From: Lachnospiraceae bacterium
GTDB taxonomy: Bacteria > Bacillota > Clostridia > Lachnospirales > Lachnospiraceae
Assembly (NCBI GenBank): GCA_029225065.1
Contig: JAQXVT010000080.1
Location: 37,399 to 101,398, forward strand
Direction: 5' to 3'
Length of the DNA: 64,000 nt
Below the pieces are notes generated by a model that saw only the letters and a list, made by a program, of their open reading frames with translations, searched no databases and had not been told where the DNA came from. Position numbers and translations under genes: made by a program. Shown piece by piece: positions 55,027 through 64,000 of the stretch; position 1 is the first letter of the stretch, and each line of letters opens with the position of its first letter.

Positions 55027-56436
55027 TTAAAGTCCTTTCTCCCTTGTGTACGACTGAATCATTCCGTACATTTCTGAAAAGCCGATTTCATTTAAAAGAG
55101 CCAGCTGTTTCACACTGTCATTTTCCGGATAGTAGTAGGTATCAGAGCCGTACATGCAGCTTTTGACATCTGCCATGCCCCAGGGCGTCTCAACTGCGAT
55201 AATCCGGCGGTCCAGTTTTGTGCGGTGCATTTCCTGAAAACGGATTCCAATCGTTGTAGTATTGCGGAAAATGATCGCTTCCATTTTTGCACGGTCATCC
55301 GGCTGGCAGAGTACCTTGAGCAGATAGGCCGGACGATTTTTTTTCATATAAATCGGAATGCAGAAAGCATCGAGCGCTCCCTCTTTGAGCAGCTGCTGAA
55401 GGGTGAACGAAAGGGCCTCTCCGGTGCAGTCGTCGATGTTTGTTTCCAGGCTCAAAATGGTATCGTGATCCTCCTCGGCAGAAGACTGCAGAAGCATAGC
55501 ACGAAGAAATCCGGATACACCGGTATAGGTACGTTTCCCTGCACCAAATCCGGTATGCAGAATCTCAAAAGAATCTGGAAGGGTTGATTCTGTTCTAAAA
55601 GCGGCGGCGATGGCAGCTCCGGTCGGCGTTACGAGCTCGCCTTCTACGTTTCGTATTTTCAGCTGAAGATGCTCATTCGCCGCAATGGCAGTGACAGCGG
55701 GGACCGGAACCGGAATGAGACCATGCTGGCAGCGAATCTGGCCTGTCCCGTCGGTCAGCGCAGAGACGACGACCTGATCCGGATGGAGGTTGTCGAGGCA
55801 GACAGCAGCAGCTGTAATATCGACGATCGAGTCAACAGCGCCGACCTCATGAAAATGAACTTCATCGATGGATTTTCCGTGTACCTTTGCCTCAGCCTGA
55901 GCCAGAATACGGAAAATTTTGAGTGCAAGTGATTTTGCACCTTCGGTAAGATGGCCGGCCATGATAATCTGAGCAATATCATTTAAATTGCGGGCATCGT
56001 GATGATGGTGGTGAGCAGGAACGCCAGAGGTTTCATTTGCTGCGTGTTCATGTTCATGCAAATCATTCATTTCGCCTGTGGTGTGAGTGTGGATGTCATG
56101 AGATGTGTGTGCGTGCTCATGCAGCCTGGTTCTGTCAGCATGTGTGTGAGCATGCTCATTAGAAACAGCAGCGTCATGAGCATGGGTATCTCCGTACAGA
56201 TACGCCATGTCATGATCATGGTTTTCGTGTGCGGCATCCAGAATGACATTGAAGTCACAGGCACGGATGCCGGATTTGTAAACATCTGTGATTTCGATAG
56301 AATAACCGGTCAGCGGCAGGCTTTCAAGAGCCTCCATCAATACCTCCCTGCTTGCTCCGAGATCGAGCAGAGCGGCGACTGTCATATCACCGCTGATTCC
56401 GGAATTACATTCCAGATATAGAATTTTTTCACTCAT
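55027..56436 (-). CDS. larC: Nickel-pincer cofactor cyclometallase LarC, with His-rich insertion
   Basis: 469 residues. LarC inserts nickel into the pincer cofactor of lactate racemase. The N-terminal part begins ILYLECNSGISGDMTVAALLDLG; VHFHEVGAVDSIVDI and the C-terminal LETNIDDCTGE and FRNTTTIGIR are typical. Here LarC1 and LarC2 are one continuous frame; in Lactobacillus plantarum they are joined by a programmed frameshift. Residues ~70-152 hold about 22 histidines (including a run of five) that could store nickel. larA, larB and larE are not in the window. Its ATG overlaps the stop of the upstream M42 peptidase gene (ATGA). Confidence 0.9.
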   Translation of the reverse strand: MSEKILYLECNSGISGDMTVAALLDLGASREVLMEALESLPLTGYSIEITDVYKSGIRACDFNVILDAAHENHDHDMAYLYGDTHAHDAAVSNEHAHTHADRTRLHEHAHTSHDIHTHTTGEMNDLHEHEHAANETSGVPAHHHHHDARNLNDIAQIIMAGHLTEGAKSLALKIFRILAQAEAKVHGKSIDEVHFHEVGAVDSIVDITAAAVCLDNLHPDQVVVSALTDGTGQIRCQHGLIPVPVPAVTAIAANEHLQLKIRNVEGELVTPTGAAIAAAFRTESTLPDSFEILHTGFGAGKRTYTGVSGFLRAMLLQSSAEEDHDTILSLETNIDDCTGEALSFTLQQLLKEGALDAFCIPIYMKKNRPAYLLKVLCQPDDRAKMEAIIFRNTTTIGIRFQEMHRTKLDRRIIAVETPWGMADVKSCMYGSDTYYYPENDSVKQLALLNEIGFSEMYGMIQSYTREKGL

Positions 56437-57461
56437 GATAACTCCTTTGTCACGTAGGCTTTTAAAAGAAGGTAAGTATTTTTCACACCGTCGATATGGG
56501 AACGCTCATAATTATGCGATGCGTATACGCCGGGACCGATCAGACCGTGGCGAATATCATATCCGCTTCGCAGCGTTGCCTCCACATCAGAGCCGTAATG
56601 CGGATAAATATCGATGGCATAATCCAGCCCTTCTTTTTTTGCAAGTTCGGAAAGCATGGTGATGAGATCGTAATTGTAAGGCCCGCCGGAGTCCTTTGCA
56701 CAGATGGAAACCATACGCTCTGTACAGCCAAGATCTGCACCAACGCAGCCCATATCAACCGAAATCATTTCTTCTGTGTCTGAAGGAACATAGCTTCCGC
56801 CGTGTCCCACTTCCTCATAGACAGTGAACAAAAGAGAAACCTTGCGGTTTAAAACAAGCCCTTCTTCTTTTACTGCGCGGGCCAGACCGAGCAGAATCGC
56901 TGCAGAGAGCTTGTCATCGAGAAAACGGCTTTTGATGTAGCCGCTTTTTGTAACGACAGTTTTCGGATCCATGGCAATAATGTCTCCGGTCTGGATGCCG
57001 AGCGCCATCGTTTCCTTTTTTGAAGAGACAGTTTCATCAAGCAGGATCTCCATATTTTCTTCTGTCTGCTCGACCGGCTGATCTGCTACATGCGCAGAAG
57101 GCTCTGTATTGAGTACGACACCGGTATAGACGCGGCCGTCTCTGGTGTGGACGGTACAGTTTTCTCCGTCCGCGGTGCGCCACTGATGGCCACCGAGTGT
57201 CGTCGGGCGAAGGCGGCCATTTTCCTTGATCGAGCGCACCATGGCCCCAAGGGTATCGATGTGCGCGGCAAGAACCAGCGGACTACCGCTGCCTCCGATT
57301 GTCACAAATACATTTCCTTTATTAGAAAGCTCCGGTTCATAGCCCATTTTGCGAAGAACCATAAGCAGATAATCTGCCGCCGCTTTTGTGTAACTGGTCG
57401 GGCTTGGAATCGCAGTGAGCACTTCCAGCTGTCCGGTGATATAATCAATTGTACTGTTCAT
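56433..57461 (-). CDS. M42-family metallo-aminopeptidase
   Basis: 342 residues. Zinc ligands and catalytic residues of M42: LAAHIDTLG, SRFLDDKLSAA, the catalytic Glu in YEEVGHGGS, SVDMGC, and the final His in YASHNYERSH. These enzymes form large cytoplasmic tetrahedral complexes that trim peptides from the N-terminus. GGAGG precedes the ATG at 57461; longer upstream starts lack a ribosome site. It is translationally coupled to larC, an uncommon pairing. Confidence 0.92.
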   Translation of the reverse strand: MNSTIDYITGQLEVLTAIPSPTSYTKAAADYLLMVLRKMGYEPELSNKGNVFVTIGGSGSPLVLAAHIDTLGAMVRSIKENGRLRPTTLGGHQWRTADGENCTVHTRDGRVYTGVVLNTEPSAHVADQPVEQTEENMEILLDETVSSKKETMALGIQTGDIIAMDPKTVVTKSGYIKSRFLDDKLSAAILLGLARAVKEEGLVLNRKVSLLFTVYEEVGHGGSYVPSDTEEMISVDMGCVGADLGCTERMVSICAKDSGGPYNYDLITMLSELAKKEGLDYAIDIYPHYGSDVEATLRSGYDIRHGLIGPGVYASHNYERSHIDGVKNTYLLLKAYVTKELS

Positions 57462-57498
57462 AAAAAACCTCCATGAAGAAAAAGTAATTATTATTTTG

Positions 57499-58374
57499 TC
57501 AAATGTAACTTGAAAATCCTTTTCCGACGATCTCGCTGCTCTTTGTGATTGCAGTAAACGCAGTCGGTTCTGTCCGATGGATAAAACGCTGCAGGTAAAT
57601 GGCCTGTTTAACATCGACAACTGTCAGGATGACAGTACGATCCCGATGTGAGTAGGCACCCTGCGCATGGTAGGTCGTGGCACTGTGATCAAGCTCATGC
57701 GTGATAAAATCACAGATAGGCTGTGGATTGCTTGAAACGATCGTAAAAAATTTGTTGAGCTTCATACGCTCGATTGCTTTATCGATCAAAAGCGTCTTTG
57801 CGAGCAGACCAAGAATCGAACAAAGACCGGTCAGAGTATCAAAAATCAGAAAGGATACCACGACGACAATCAGGTCTGTGGCCAGCAAAGCAGTAGAAAT
57901 ATTCATGGTTGAATATTTCTTGATGATCATAGCGATGATATCTGTACCGCCGCCGGAAGCATTTTCAAAAAAGAGAAGTGCAGATGCGATTGCCGGAAGC
58001 AAGATCGCAAAGCAGAGCTCCAGCATAATTTCGTCCGTGAGCGGCCGCTGCATCGGAGCTGCTTTCTCGAAAATATTCAGAAGAATCGAAGAAAGCACTG
58101 TGACGTAGGCTGTTTTTATACCAAAATTTTTCCCGAGAAACGCAAAACCGACAACAAGCAGGAGAAGATTAATCAGAAGATTGATCTGTGCTGCTGTAAA
58201 AGGGAGTACTTTAGAAAAAACAACCGCCATACCGGAGACACCGCCGAACGAAAAGTTGTTTGGAAATTTGAAAACGTAGATTCCGATGTCCATAATCAGC
58301 ACTGCGAGCGTAATCATAAAATATTCCCGTGCCCGGTTTGGAGACGGTTTCCGAAAATCCTTTTTCATCTGCAT
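57499..58374 (-). CDS. YitT-family membrane protein (DUF161 + DUF2179)
   Basis: 291 residues: five or six transmembrane helices (IMDIGIYVFKFPNNFSFGGVSGMAVV carries the family's FGGxSG motif) followed by a soluble C-terminal DUF2179 domain (TVVDVKQAIYLQRFIHRTEP). The ASGGGTDIIAMI loop is also typical. Function is not established for the family. The ATG at 58374 has GAGGTG upstream. Confidence 0.88.
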   Translation of the reverse strand: MQMKKDFRKPSPNRAREYFMITLAVLIMDIGIYVFKFPNNFSFGGVSGMAVVFSKVLPFTAAQINLLINLLLLVVGFAFLGKNFGIKTAYVTVLSSILLNIFEKAAPMQRPLTDEIMLELCFAILLPAIASALLFFENASGGGTDIIAMIIKKYSTMNISTALLATDLIVVVVSFLIFDTLTGLCSILGLLAKTLLIDKAIERMKLNKFFTIVSSNPQPICDFITHELDHSATTYHAQGAYSHRDRTVILTVVDVKQAIYLQRFIHRTEPTAFTAITKSSEIVGKGFSSYI

Positions 58375-58434
58375 AGATTCACCTCTTTTTGCATGAGAGA
58401 AATAATTCATTTGTCAGGTCAGTACCTGCTTCTT

Positions 58435-58463
58435 ATTATACCGTTTCAGGGCGAGTCGTGCAA
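58435..58463 (-). promoter_or_regulatory. Promoter of the YitT gene
   Basis: On the - strand: TTGCAC (58458-58463), a 17-bp spacer and TATAAT (58435-58440). The 305-base divergent gap between this gene and the hybrid kinase also holds the kinase promoter and a dispersed repeat. Confidence 0.75.
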
Positions 58464-58507
58464 TGTTTATTTCGTCAGAGAAATACGGTCAAAAAAACGA
58501 GAAGTGT

Positions 58508-58536
58508 TCGACAAAGCTTATAAACTGTGCTAAGAT
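58508..58536 (+). promoter_or_regulatory. Promoter of the hybrid kinase gene
   Basis: TCGACA (58508-58513), a 17-bp spacer and TAAGAT (58531-58536). The leader of ~140 bases includes the repeat at 58609. Confidence 0.6.
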
Positions 58537-58608
58537 AAATTGATGGTGTGCTGTAAAACAGTTAAGTGTCACGTAATTCGTTCTATTTTTAGATAGATAG
58601 TCTGGTTT

Positions 58609-58645
58609 CTGTAAGTGGCGAAGCGGATTGCGAATATCTGTTTTG
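58609..58645 (+). repeat. Dispersed intergenic repeat, copy 4, 3' module only (hybrid kinase leader)
   Basis: CTGTAAGTGGCG, then AAGCGGAT (58621-58628), loop TGCGAAT, ATCTGTTTT. It is nearly identical to the 3' module of the lepA copy, with the stem kept by G-U pairs. The first hairpin is missing. Confidence 0.65.
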
Positions 58646-58679
58646 TATAAAAGCAGATGGAAGAATGGGGGACAGAAAC

Positions 58680-61600
58680 ATGAATGGAACAATGCGACCA
58701 GCTTTGAAAAGGTATGTCTGCTCTTTTTTGTGCATACTTTTCATCCTCACATTAGTACCCGTACCTGCCAGGGCAGCAGAAAAGTCAAAACAAAATGTGG
58801 TTCGGGTTGGGTGGTATGAAGATGCGTATCATATTACAGATAAGAACGGGAATCGAAGCGGATACGGTTATGATTATGAGCAGGCGGTATCTGCGTATAC
58901 CGGATGGGACTACGAATACATCAAAGGTGATTGGACTGAGCTGTTAGAAAAACTGCAAAGTGGTGAAATTGATATTATGGCTGCGATGTCTTACACAGAA
59001 GAACGTGCAGAAACCATGCAGTTTTCTGATCTGCCTATGGGAGAGGAAAAATATTACCTGTATGCAGATCTTAAAAATTCAGATATTTCTGCCTCTGATT
59101 TATCGACGCTGAATGGCAAAGCAATTGCCATGATGGAAGCAAGTGTACAAACAACGCAGTTTTGCGAATGGGAAGAGAAATATCATCTAAAGACTGAGCA
59201 TGTATATGTAGACAGTATCGATCAGGCGAAGAAATTGTTTGCTGAACATAAGATACAGGGGGTTATCTATACAGAAACCTCAATCTGGATAGAGAATGGT
59301 CTGGCGGCGATTGCTACAACGGGCAGCTCTGATATTTATTACGGCATCAATAAAAACCGGACAGATTTGAAGGAAGAGCTGGATAATGCCATGCGTGCCA
59401 TGGAAAATGATAAGCCATTTTATTCGGATGATCTTTATAAACAGTATCTTGCTACGCAGTCTGTCGCAGTGCTTTCCAATGAAGAAAGTAAGTGGCTGAA
59501 AGAAAAAGGGACAATTAAGATTGGCTATTTAAATGATGATCCTGGGTTCAGTACAGTAGATCCTAAAAGTGGGGAACTGGTGGGTGTCATTAATGATTAT
59601 ATTGAATATGCCGGAAAATGCTTTGATCAGACCTTAAATTTTGAATTGACAGGGTTTGATTCGCAGGAGGAGCAGATACAGGCGCTGAAGGATGATGAAA
59701 TCGATATGATTTTTCATATCAGCCAGAATCCGTACTATGCAGAGCAAAACAGCCTGTCACTGTCAAATACCGTTCTATCTATTTCACTGGCTACGGTAAC
59801 AAACCAGAATGCCTTTGATGAGACGGCAGAAAATACAGTTGCGATATCAAAGGATAACGCGAAATTTATATGGTATATTTCATATAATTATCCGGATTGG
59901 GATATTATAAAATGCGATTCGTTTAAAGATGCAGAGAAAGCAGTACAGGACGGCAAAGCGGATTGCTTTATCGCAAGATCAGGGCAGGCCATGAACTATG
60001 TAAATGATAAGAAGCTGCACAGTGTATTTTTGACGAAACCGGCAAATACATCCTTTGCGGTAATCAAGGGGAATACAGTTCTGATGTCAATTTTGAATAA
60101 GACATTGGAAGCCATGCAGACTTCAAAGCTGACCGGCGCAGTTTCCATGTATGAAGATTCTCTGAAAAAGGTTACCTTGTCAGATTTTATGAAAGATAAC
60201 ATTCTGATCGTTGCTACGGTTAGCGTCATCGTGTTTTTACTTATTTTGGCGGTTATTCTCAGCTTGCTGAGCAGCACAAAACGGGCAGCCAGTCAGTCTC
60301 AAAAGCTAAATGAGAAATTGAGGGAGAGTCAGCATGATCTGCAGGTTGCCTTATTGCAGGCAGAAAGCGCAAATGCAGCGAAAACGGCTTTCCTGAACAA
60401 TATGTCTCACGATATCCGTACGCCGATGAATGCAATCATCGGATTTACATCTCTGGCGGCTTCTCATTTAGATAATCGGGAACTTGTGAAGGATTATCTT
60501 CGAAAAATCGGTACATCCAGTGAGCATCTGCTTTCACTGATCAACGATGTTCTGGATATGAGCCGTATTGAAAGCGGCAAGGTAAAGATCGAGGAAAAAC
60601 CGTTGCATCTGCCGGATTTGCTGCACGATATCCGTACCATCATCAGACCATCCATCAGTTCGAAACAACTGGATTTCCTGATTGATACCGTGGATGTACA
60701 TGATGAGGACATTATAGCGGATAAGCTTAGACTGACACAAATTCTTCTGAATATTCTGAGTAATGCTGTGAAATATAATAAGCCAAGAGGTACGGTCAGT
60801 CTTCGGGTGAAACAGGAAAAAAAGGCACCAAAGGATTGTGCAACGTATCATTTTATCATAAGAGATACGGGCATTGGTATCAGCAAAGAATTTCAGAAGC
60901 ATATTTTTGAAAATTTTTCCCGTGAAGAGACGGCAACGGTAAGCGGTATTCAGGGAACTGGTCTTGGACTTGCGATTACCAAGAAAATTGTTGAGATGAT
61001 GGGTGGCACAATCAGCCTGGAAAGTGAGGAAGGGATCGGCAGTGAATTTGATGTCTGCCTTACCTTTAAGTTAAACGGGGAAAGAAAGGTCTATGAAAAA
61101 GTGGAATCTTTACAGGGACTCCGCGTTTTGGTGGCAGATGATGATACAGATACCTGCCTGAGTGTCTCCTCTATGCTGACAGAGATTGGAATGCGTTCGG
61201 AATGGACAGTCTCGGGCAAAGAGGCTGTTATTCGTGCAAAGCATGCGGTGGATATGGGGGATGAATTCTATGCCTATATTATTGACTGGTTAATGCCGGA
61301 TATGAACGGAATAGAAACTGTCCGACGTATTCGCAGAGTGATTGGCGATGGCAGCCCGATCATCATTCTTACTGCGTATGATTGGTCTGATGTGGAAGAA
61401 GAAGCAAAAGAAGCCGGAGTAACCGCATTCTGTGAGAAACCGCTGTTTATGTCAGAATTGCGGGATATTCTTACGCAGCCGGTACGGAAACCAGAGCCGC
61501 GCACAGACTGGAACAGTATCTCCTATAAGGATAAGAAACTTCTTCTGGTGGAGGATAATGAGCTCAATCAGGAGATTGGAGTGGAAATTCTTAAAAGTGC

Positions 61601-61907
61601 GGGCTTTAGTGTAGAAGTGGCAAACGATGGTTCCGTTGCGGTAGAAAAAGTAGCTGCTTCAAAACCTGGCGAATACGATTTGATTTTGATGGATGTTCAG
61701 ATGCCTTTTATGGACGGCTATGAGGCTACCAGAAGAATCAGGGCGATGGAAGAAACGTATCATAGTCAGATCCCGATTCTCGCCATGACAGCGAATGCGT
61801 TCGAAGATGACCGGGCACAGGCACTTCAGGCGGGGATGAACGGATATCTTACCAAACCGATAAAAATCGATGAAATGTTAAAAGTAATCAGTTCTTTATT
61901 GAAATGA
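58680..61907 (+). CDS. Hybrid sensor histidine kinase with two periplasmic-binding-type sensor domains and two receiver domains
   Basis: 1075 residues. A signal peptide (CSFLCILFILTLVPVPARA) leads to two tandem extracellular solute-binding family 3 domains (~40-250: VVRVGWYEDAYHI; ~275-490: IKIGYLNDDPGFSTVD). Then come a transmembrane helix (~507-531), a coiled coil, HisKA with phospho-acceptor His577 in MSHDIRTPMN, HATPase with DTGIGI and GTGLGLAI, and two receiver domains (Asp ~869 in IIDWLMPDMNG; Asp ~1005 in LILMDVQMPFMDG). No separate response regulator or output domain is adjacent. It probably senses an amino acid or similar small molecule. The ATG at 58680 has GGGGG upstream; ATG 58665 is an alternative. 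Confidence 0.93.
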   Translation: MNGTMRPALKRYVCSFLCILFILTLVPVPARAAEKSKQNVVRVGWYEDAYHITDKNGNRSGYGYDYEQAVSAYTGWDYEYIKGDWTELLEKLQSGEIDIMAAMSYTEERAETMQFSDLPMGEEKYYLYADLKNSDISASDLSTLNGKAIAMMEASVQTTQFCEWEEKYHLKTEHVYVDSIDQAKKLFAEHKIQGVIYTETSIWIENGLAAIATTGSSDIYYGINKNRTDLKEELDNAMRAMENDKPFYSDDLYKQYLATQSVAVLSNEESKWLKEKGTIKIGYLNDDPGFSTVDPKSGELVGVINDYIEYAGKCFDQTLNFELTGFDSQEEQIQALKDDEIDMIFHISQNPYYAEQNSLSLSNTVLSISLATVTNQNAFDETAENTVAISKDNAKFIWYISYNYPDWDIIKCDSFKDAEKAVQDGKADCFIARSGQAMNYVNDKKLHSVFLTKPANTSFAVIKGNTVLMSILNKTLEAMQTSKLTGAVSMYEDSLKKVTLSDFMKDNILIVATVSVIVFLLILAVILSLLSSTKRAASQSQKLNEKLRESQHDLQVALLQAESANAAKTAFLNNMSHDIRTPMNAIIGFTSLAASHLDNRELVKDYLRKIGTSSEHLLSLINDVLDMSRIESGKVKIEEKPLHLPDLLHDIRTIIRPSISSKQLDFLIDTVDVHDEDIIADKLRLTQILLNILSNAVKYNKPRGTVSLRVKQEKKAPKDCATYHFIIRDTGIGISKEFQKHIFENFSREETATVSGIQGTGLGLAITKKIVEMMGGTISLESEEGIGSEFDVCLTFKLNGERKVYEKVESLQGLRVLVADDDTDTCLSVSSMLTEIGMRSEWTVSGKEAVIRAKHAVDMGDEFYAYIIDWLMPDMNGIETVRRIRRVIGDGSPIIILTAYDWSDVEEEAKEAGVTAFCEKPLFMSELRDILTQPVRKPEPRTDWNSISYKDKKLLLVEDNELNQEIGVEILKSAGFSVEVANDGSVAVEKVAASKPGEYDLILMDVQMPFMDGYEATRRIRAMEETYHSQIPILAMTANAFEDDRAQALQAGMNGYLTKPIKIDEMLKVISSLLK

Positions 61908-61989
61908 TATGTGAGGAGCAGTAAGAGAAGCTTCCTGCCTGAAATAAAAAAGAAACCTGCTTAATTTATAAACTCATAAAATTTATGGG

Positions 61990-62018
61990 TTGCCAATCCG
62001 CAGAACCTACATTATAAT
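61990..62018 (+). promoter_or_regulatory. guaA promoter with long leader
   Basis: TTGCCA (61990-61995), a 17-bp spacer and TATAAT (62013-62018). The expected transcript has ~160 bases of leader, with hairpins CGCTTTT/AAAAGCG (about 62078-62102) and GCCGA/TCGGC (about 62122-62144). It does not match the purine riboswitch pattern. Confidence 0.7.
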
Positions 62019-62186
62019 AAGGAAAGCTGACAGAAACAAACCTAATCAACTATGCATCTGCATATCTTCGCTTTTATCGTCGGTCAAAAGCGGTATCTAT
62101 CGCTTATTGATCTGCGCAATTTTGCCGAGAAGTTATCTCATTCGGCGAACTATACTGCACAGATACAGGTGCGGAACGGAGAAAAC

Positions 62187-63731
62187 ATGGAAAGAGAAAC
62201 CGTCATTGTCCTCGACTTTGGAGGACAGTACAATCAGCTCATTGCAAGACGTGTCAGAGAATGCAATGTCTATTGTGAGATTTACTCTTACAGAACCGAC
62301 ATTGAGAAAATCAAAGCCATGAATCCGAAAGGAATCATCCTGACCGGCGGACCAAACAGCTGTTATGAAGCAGATTCACCGACATATACGAAAGAGCTGT
62401 TCGAACTCGGCATTCCGGTGCTTGGCCTGTGCTACGGTGCGCAGCTGATGCAGCATCTCCTCGGCGGCGTGGTAACACGTGCAGAGGTACGTGAATATGG
62501 CAAGACAGAAGTCTTTGTCGATACAACATCCCGCCTGTTCGGTAATGTATCACCGTCCACGATCTGCTGGATGAGCCATTTTGATTATATTGCAAAAGCA
62601 GCTCCGGGCTTCAAAATCACTGCACATACGGCAGACTGTCCGGTTGCGGCAGCAGAAAATGAAGAAAAACATCTTTACGCAATCCAGTTCCATCCGGAAG
62701 TCCTCCACACACAGGAGGGTACGAAAATGCTCTATAATTTCGTGCGCGGTGTCTGTGGCTGTGCGGGTGACTGGAGAATGGATTCTTTCGTAGAGAATTC
62801 GATCCGTGCAATCCGCGAAAAAGTCGGTGACGGAAAGGTGCTTCTTGCACTTTCAGGCGGCGTTGATTCTTCCGTGGCAGCCGGTCTTTTATCCAGAGCT
62901 ATCGGAAAACAGCTGACCTGTGTATTTGTTGATCACGGTCTTCTCCGCAAAAACGAAGGCGATGAAGTTGAGGCTGTATTCGGACCGAAAGGTCAATTTG
63001 ATCTGAACTTTATCCGCGTCAATGCGCAGGAGCGCTATTACAGCAAACTGGCAGGCGTAACCGAGCCGGAGCAGAAGCGCAAGATCATCGGAGAAGAATT
63101 TATCCGTGTCTTCGAAGAGGAAGCGAAGAAAATCGGTGCAGTTGACTTTCTTGCACAGGGAACGATCTATCCGGACGTGGTAGAGAGCGGACTTGGCGGA
63201 GAATCTGCAGTCATCAAATCTCACCACAATGTCGGCGGTCTCCCGAAGAATGTAGATTTCAAAGAGATCATTGAGCCGCTGCGCGACCTGTTTAAAGACG
63301 AGGTACGTAAAGCCGGACTGGAGCTTGGCATTCCGCGTGAGCTTGTATTCCGCCAGCCATTCCCAGGACCGGGACTTGGCATCCGCATTATCGGAGAGAT
63401 CACAGCAGAAAAAGTCCGCATTGTACAGGACGCAGATTACATCTACCGTGAAGAAATCGCCAAAGCCGGTCTTGATCAGGACATCAACCAGTACTTTGCA
63501 GCACTGACCAATATGCGCTCCGTAGGTGTCATGGGTGATGAAAGAACATATGATTATGCAGTTGCACTGCGCGCCGTAAAGACGATCGACTTCATGACTG
63601 CTGAGGCAGCAGAGATTCCATGGGAAGTTTTGCAGACTGTTATGAGCCGTATTATCAACGAGGTGAAGGGTGTCAACCGCGTATTCTATGATCTGACGAG
63701 TAAGCCACCAGGAACGATTGAGTTTGAATAA
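62187..63731 (+). CDS. guaA: GMP synthase (glutamine-hydrolysing)
   Basis: 514 residues. The glutaminase domain carries [18 protein letters not shown], the nucleophile in GLCYGAQLM, and FHPEV; the ATP pyrophosphatase domain has [17 protein letters not shown]; the C-terminal dimerisation domain has [16 protein letters not shown] and ends PPGTIEFE. It makes GMP from XMP. The start is the ATG after GGAG; the upstream open frame belongs to the leader. Typical full length. Confidence 0.97.
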   Translation: MERETVIVLDFGGQYNQLIARRVRECNVYCEIYSYRTDIEKIKAMNPKGIILTGGPNSCYEADSPTYTKELFELGIPVLGLCYGAQLMQHLLGGVVTRAEVREYGKTEVFVDTTSRLFGNVSPSTICWMSHFDYIAKAAPGFKITAHTADCPVAAAENEEKHLYAIQFHPEVLHTQEGTKMLYNFVRGVCGCAGDWRMDSFVENSIRAIREKVGDGKVLLALSGGVDSSVAAGLLSRAIGKQLTCVFVDHGLLRKNEGDEVEAVFGPKGQFDLNFIRVNAQERYYSKLAGVTEPEQKRKIIGEEFIRVFEEEAKKIGAVDFLAQGTIYPDVVESGLGGESAVIKSHHNVGGLPKNVDFKEIIEPLRDLFKDEVRKAGLELGIPRELVFRQPFPGPGLGIRIIGEITAEKVRIVQDADYIYREEIAKAGLDQDINQYFAALTNMRSVGVMGDERTYDYAVALRAVKTIDFMTAEAAEIPWEVLQTVMSRIINEVKGVNRVFYDLTSKPPGTIEFE

Positions 63732-63737
63732 CGGACT

Positions 63738-63784
63738 AAAATGCCGAAAGCCTGTATTTATGCGGGTTTCCGGCATTTGTTTTA
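63738..63784 (+). terminator. guaA terminator
   Basis: AAATGCCG with AAAGCC pairs with GGGTTT and CGGCATTT, followed by TTTT. Confidence 0.85.
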
Positions 63785-63871
63785 CAAAATGGCTCTAGTT
63801 TGGCTCTATTTGTGGATGGAGTAATACAAAAATGTGTGTAGAGAATTAGCATAGAAGGGAAGGAAATAAAA

Positions 63872-64000
63872 ATGTTTAAGGTTGCAATATTACAAAAACG
63901 TGCTATTAATGCACAAATAGATAAGAATATCGAAAGTATCATTGCAGCAATGAAAGAGGCTTCGGAAAACCATGCAGATATTCTTTTATTGCCGGAATGT
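63872..64000 (+). CDS. Carbon-nitrogen hydrolase (nitrilase superfamily), N-terminal 43 residues
   Basis: Starts at ATG with GAAGGGAAGGA upstream and is cut by the window end. The visible part, FKVAILQKR...IEKNIESIIAAM-like helix and then DILLLPEC, matches the first strand, helix and catalytic-glutamate strand (LLLPE) of nitrilase-family amidases. Which branch it belongs to cannot be told from this fragment. Confidence 0.75.
   Translation, partial: MFKVAILQKRAINAQIDKNIESIIAAMKEASENHADILLLPEC

Noticed and set aside
59945..59980. AAAGCGGATTG string inside the hybrid kinase gene, similar to the dispersed repeat
   Set aside because: Only the 5' arm matches, the loop and 3' arm do not form the hairpin, and it is within coding sequence.
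61908..62186. Guanine/purine riboswitch before guaA
   Set aside because: The three-way junction core sequences of the purine aptamer are not present.

Overview
The window looks like chromosome from a spore-forming, low/mid-GC Firmicute of the Lachnospiraceae (Blautia/Dorea/Ruminococcus-like). The evidence is the sporulation genes (spoIIID, gpr, spoIIP, a sigK-type sigma factor), the Bacillus/Clostridium gene orders holA-rpsT-gpr-spoIIP-lepA-hemW, hrcA-grpE-dnaK-dnaJ-prmA-rsmE-mtaB and ireB-ruvX-DUF1292, strong GGAGG ribosome binding sites, and a CIRCE element. The genus assignment is inference. Nearly all of the window is ordinary core genome. I saw no prophage, insertion sequence, CRISPR array, rRNA or tRNA.

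Layout. 1-4.5 kb: end of an M3 peptidase gene, a small membrane exporter, and a copper module (csoR-copA) with an operator-bearing promoter. 4.5-9.6 kb: a second, short DnaK, then pdxST facing a divergent MocR/PdxR-type regulator. 9.6-13.7 kb: small unknown genes, an XRE regulator, spoIIID, a thioesterase, a deoxyinosine-type glycosylase and holA. 13.7-22.9 kb: rpsT, gpr, spoIIP, lepA, a MATE exporter, hemW and a Gfo/Idh/MocA oxidoreductase. 23-30.3 kb: hisS, purC, a heterodimeric ABC exporter and an SGNH hydrolase. 30.4-37.4 kb: the CIRCE-controlled heat-shock operon running into prmA and rsmE. 37.6-47.8 kb: cysteine desulfurase and ThiI, an HPr-like protein without the phosphorylatable histidine, mtaB, ireB-ruvX-DUF1292, RNase J, YlbF, and the TrmR/U32 tRNA-modification pair. 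47.9-51.4 kb: a frameshifted GH13 glucosidase, sigK, a truncated membrane gene and its YtrA-type regulator. 51.6-58.4 kb: a phosphopantetheinyl transferase, an RsmH paralogue, a D-2-hydroxyacid dehydrogenase, larC with an M42 peptidase, and YitT. 58.7-64 kb: a large hybrid sensor kinase, guaA and the start of a nitrilase-family gene.

The points most worth a second look are: (i) a dispersed family of hairpin repeats directly upstream of four unrelated genes (dnaK2, lepA, the 2-hydroxyacid dehydrogenase and the hybrid kinase), with wobble changes that keep the stem; (ii) an in-frame ribosome binding site and ATG inside copA that would release its C-terminal CopZ-like domain as a separate chaperone; (iii) a terminator-ended, structured gap between gpr and spoIIP that could encode a small RNA; (iv) two close frameshifts in an otherwise intact GH13 gene and a membrane gene cut short next to sigK; (v) a 23-bp tandem repeat abutting the ireB-ruvX promoter. 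I found no clear new multi-gene defence or biosynthetic system. Coordinates of short sites may be off by a base or so because they were counted by eye.
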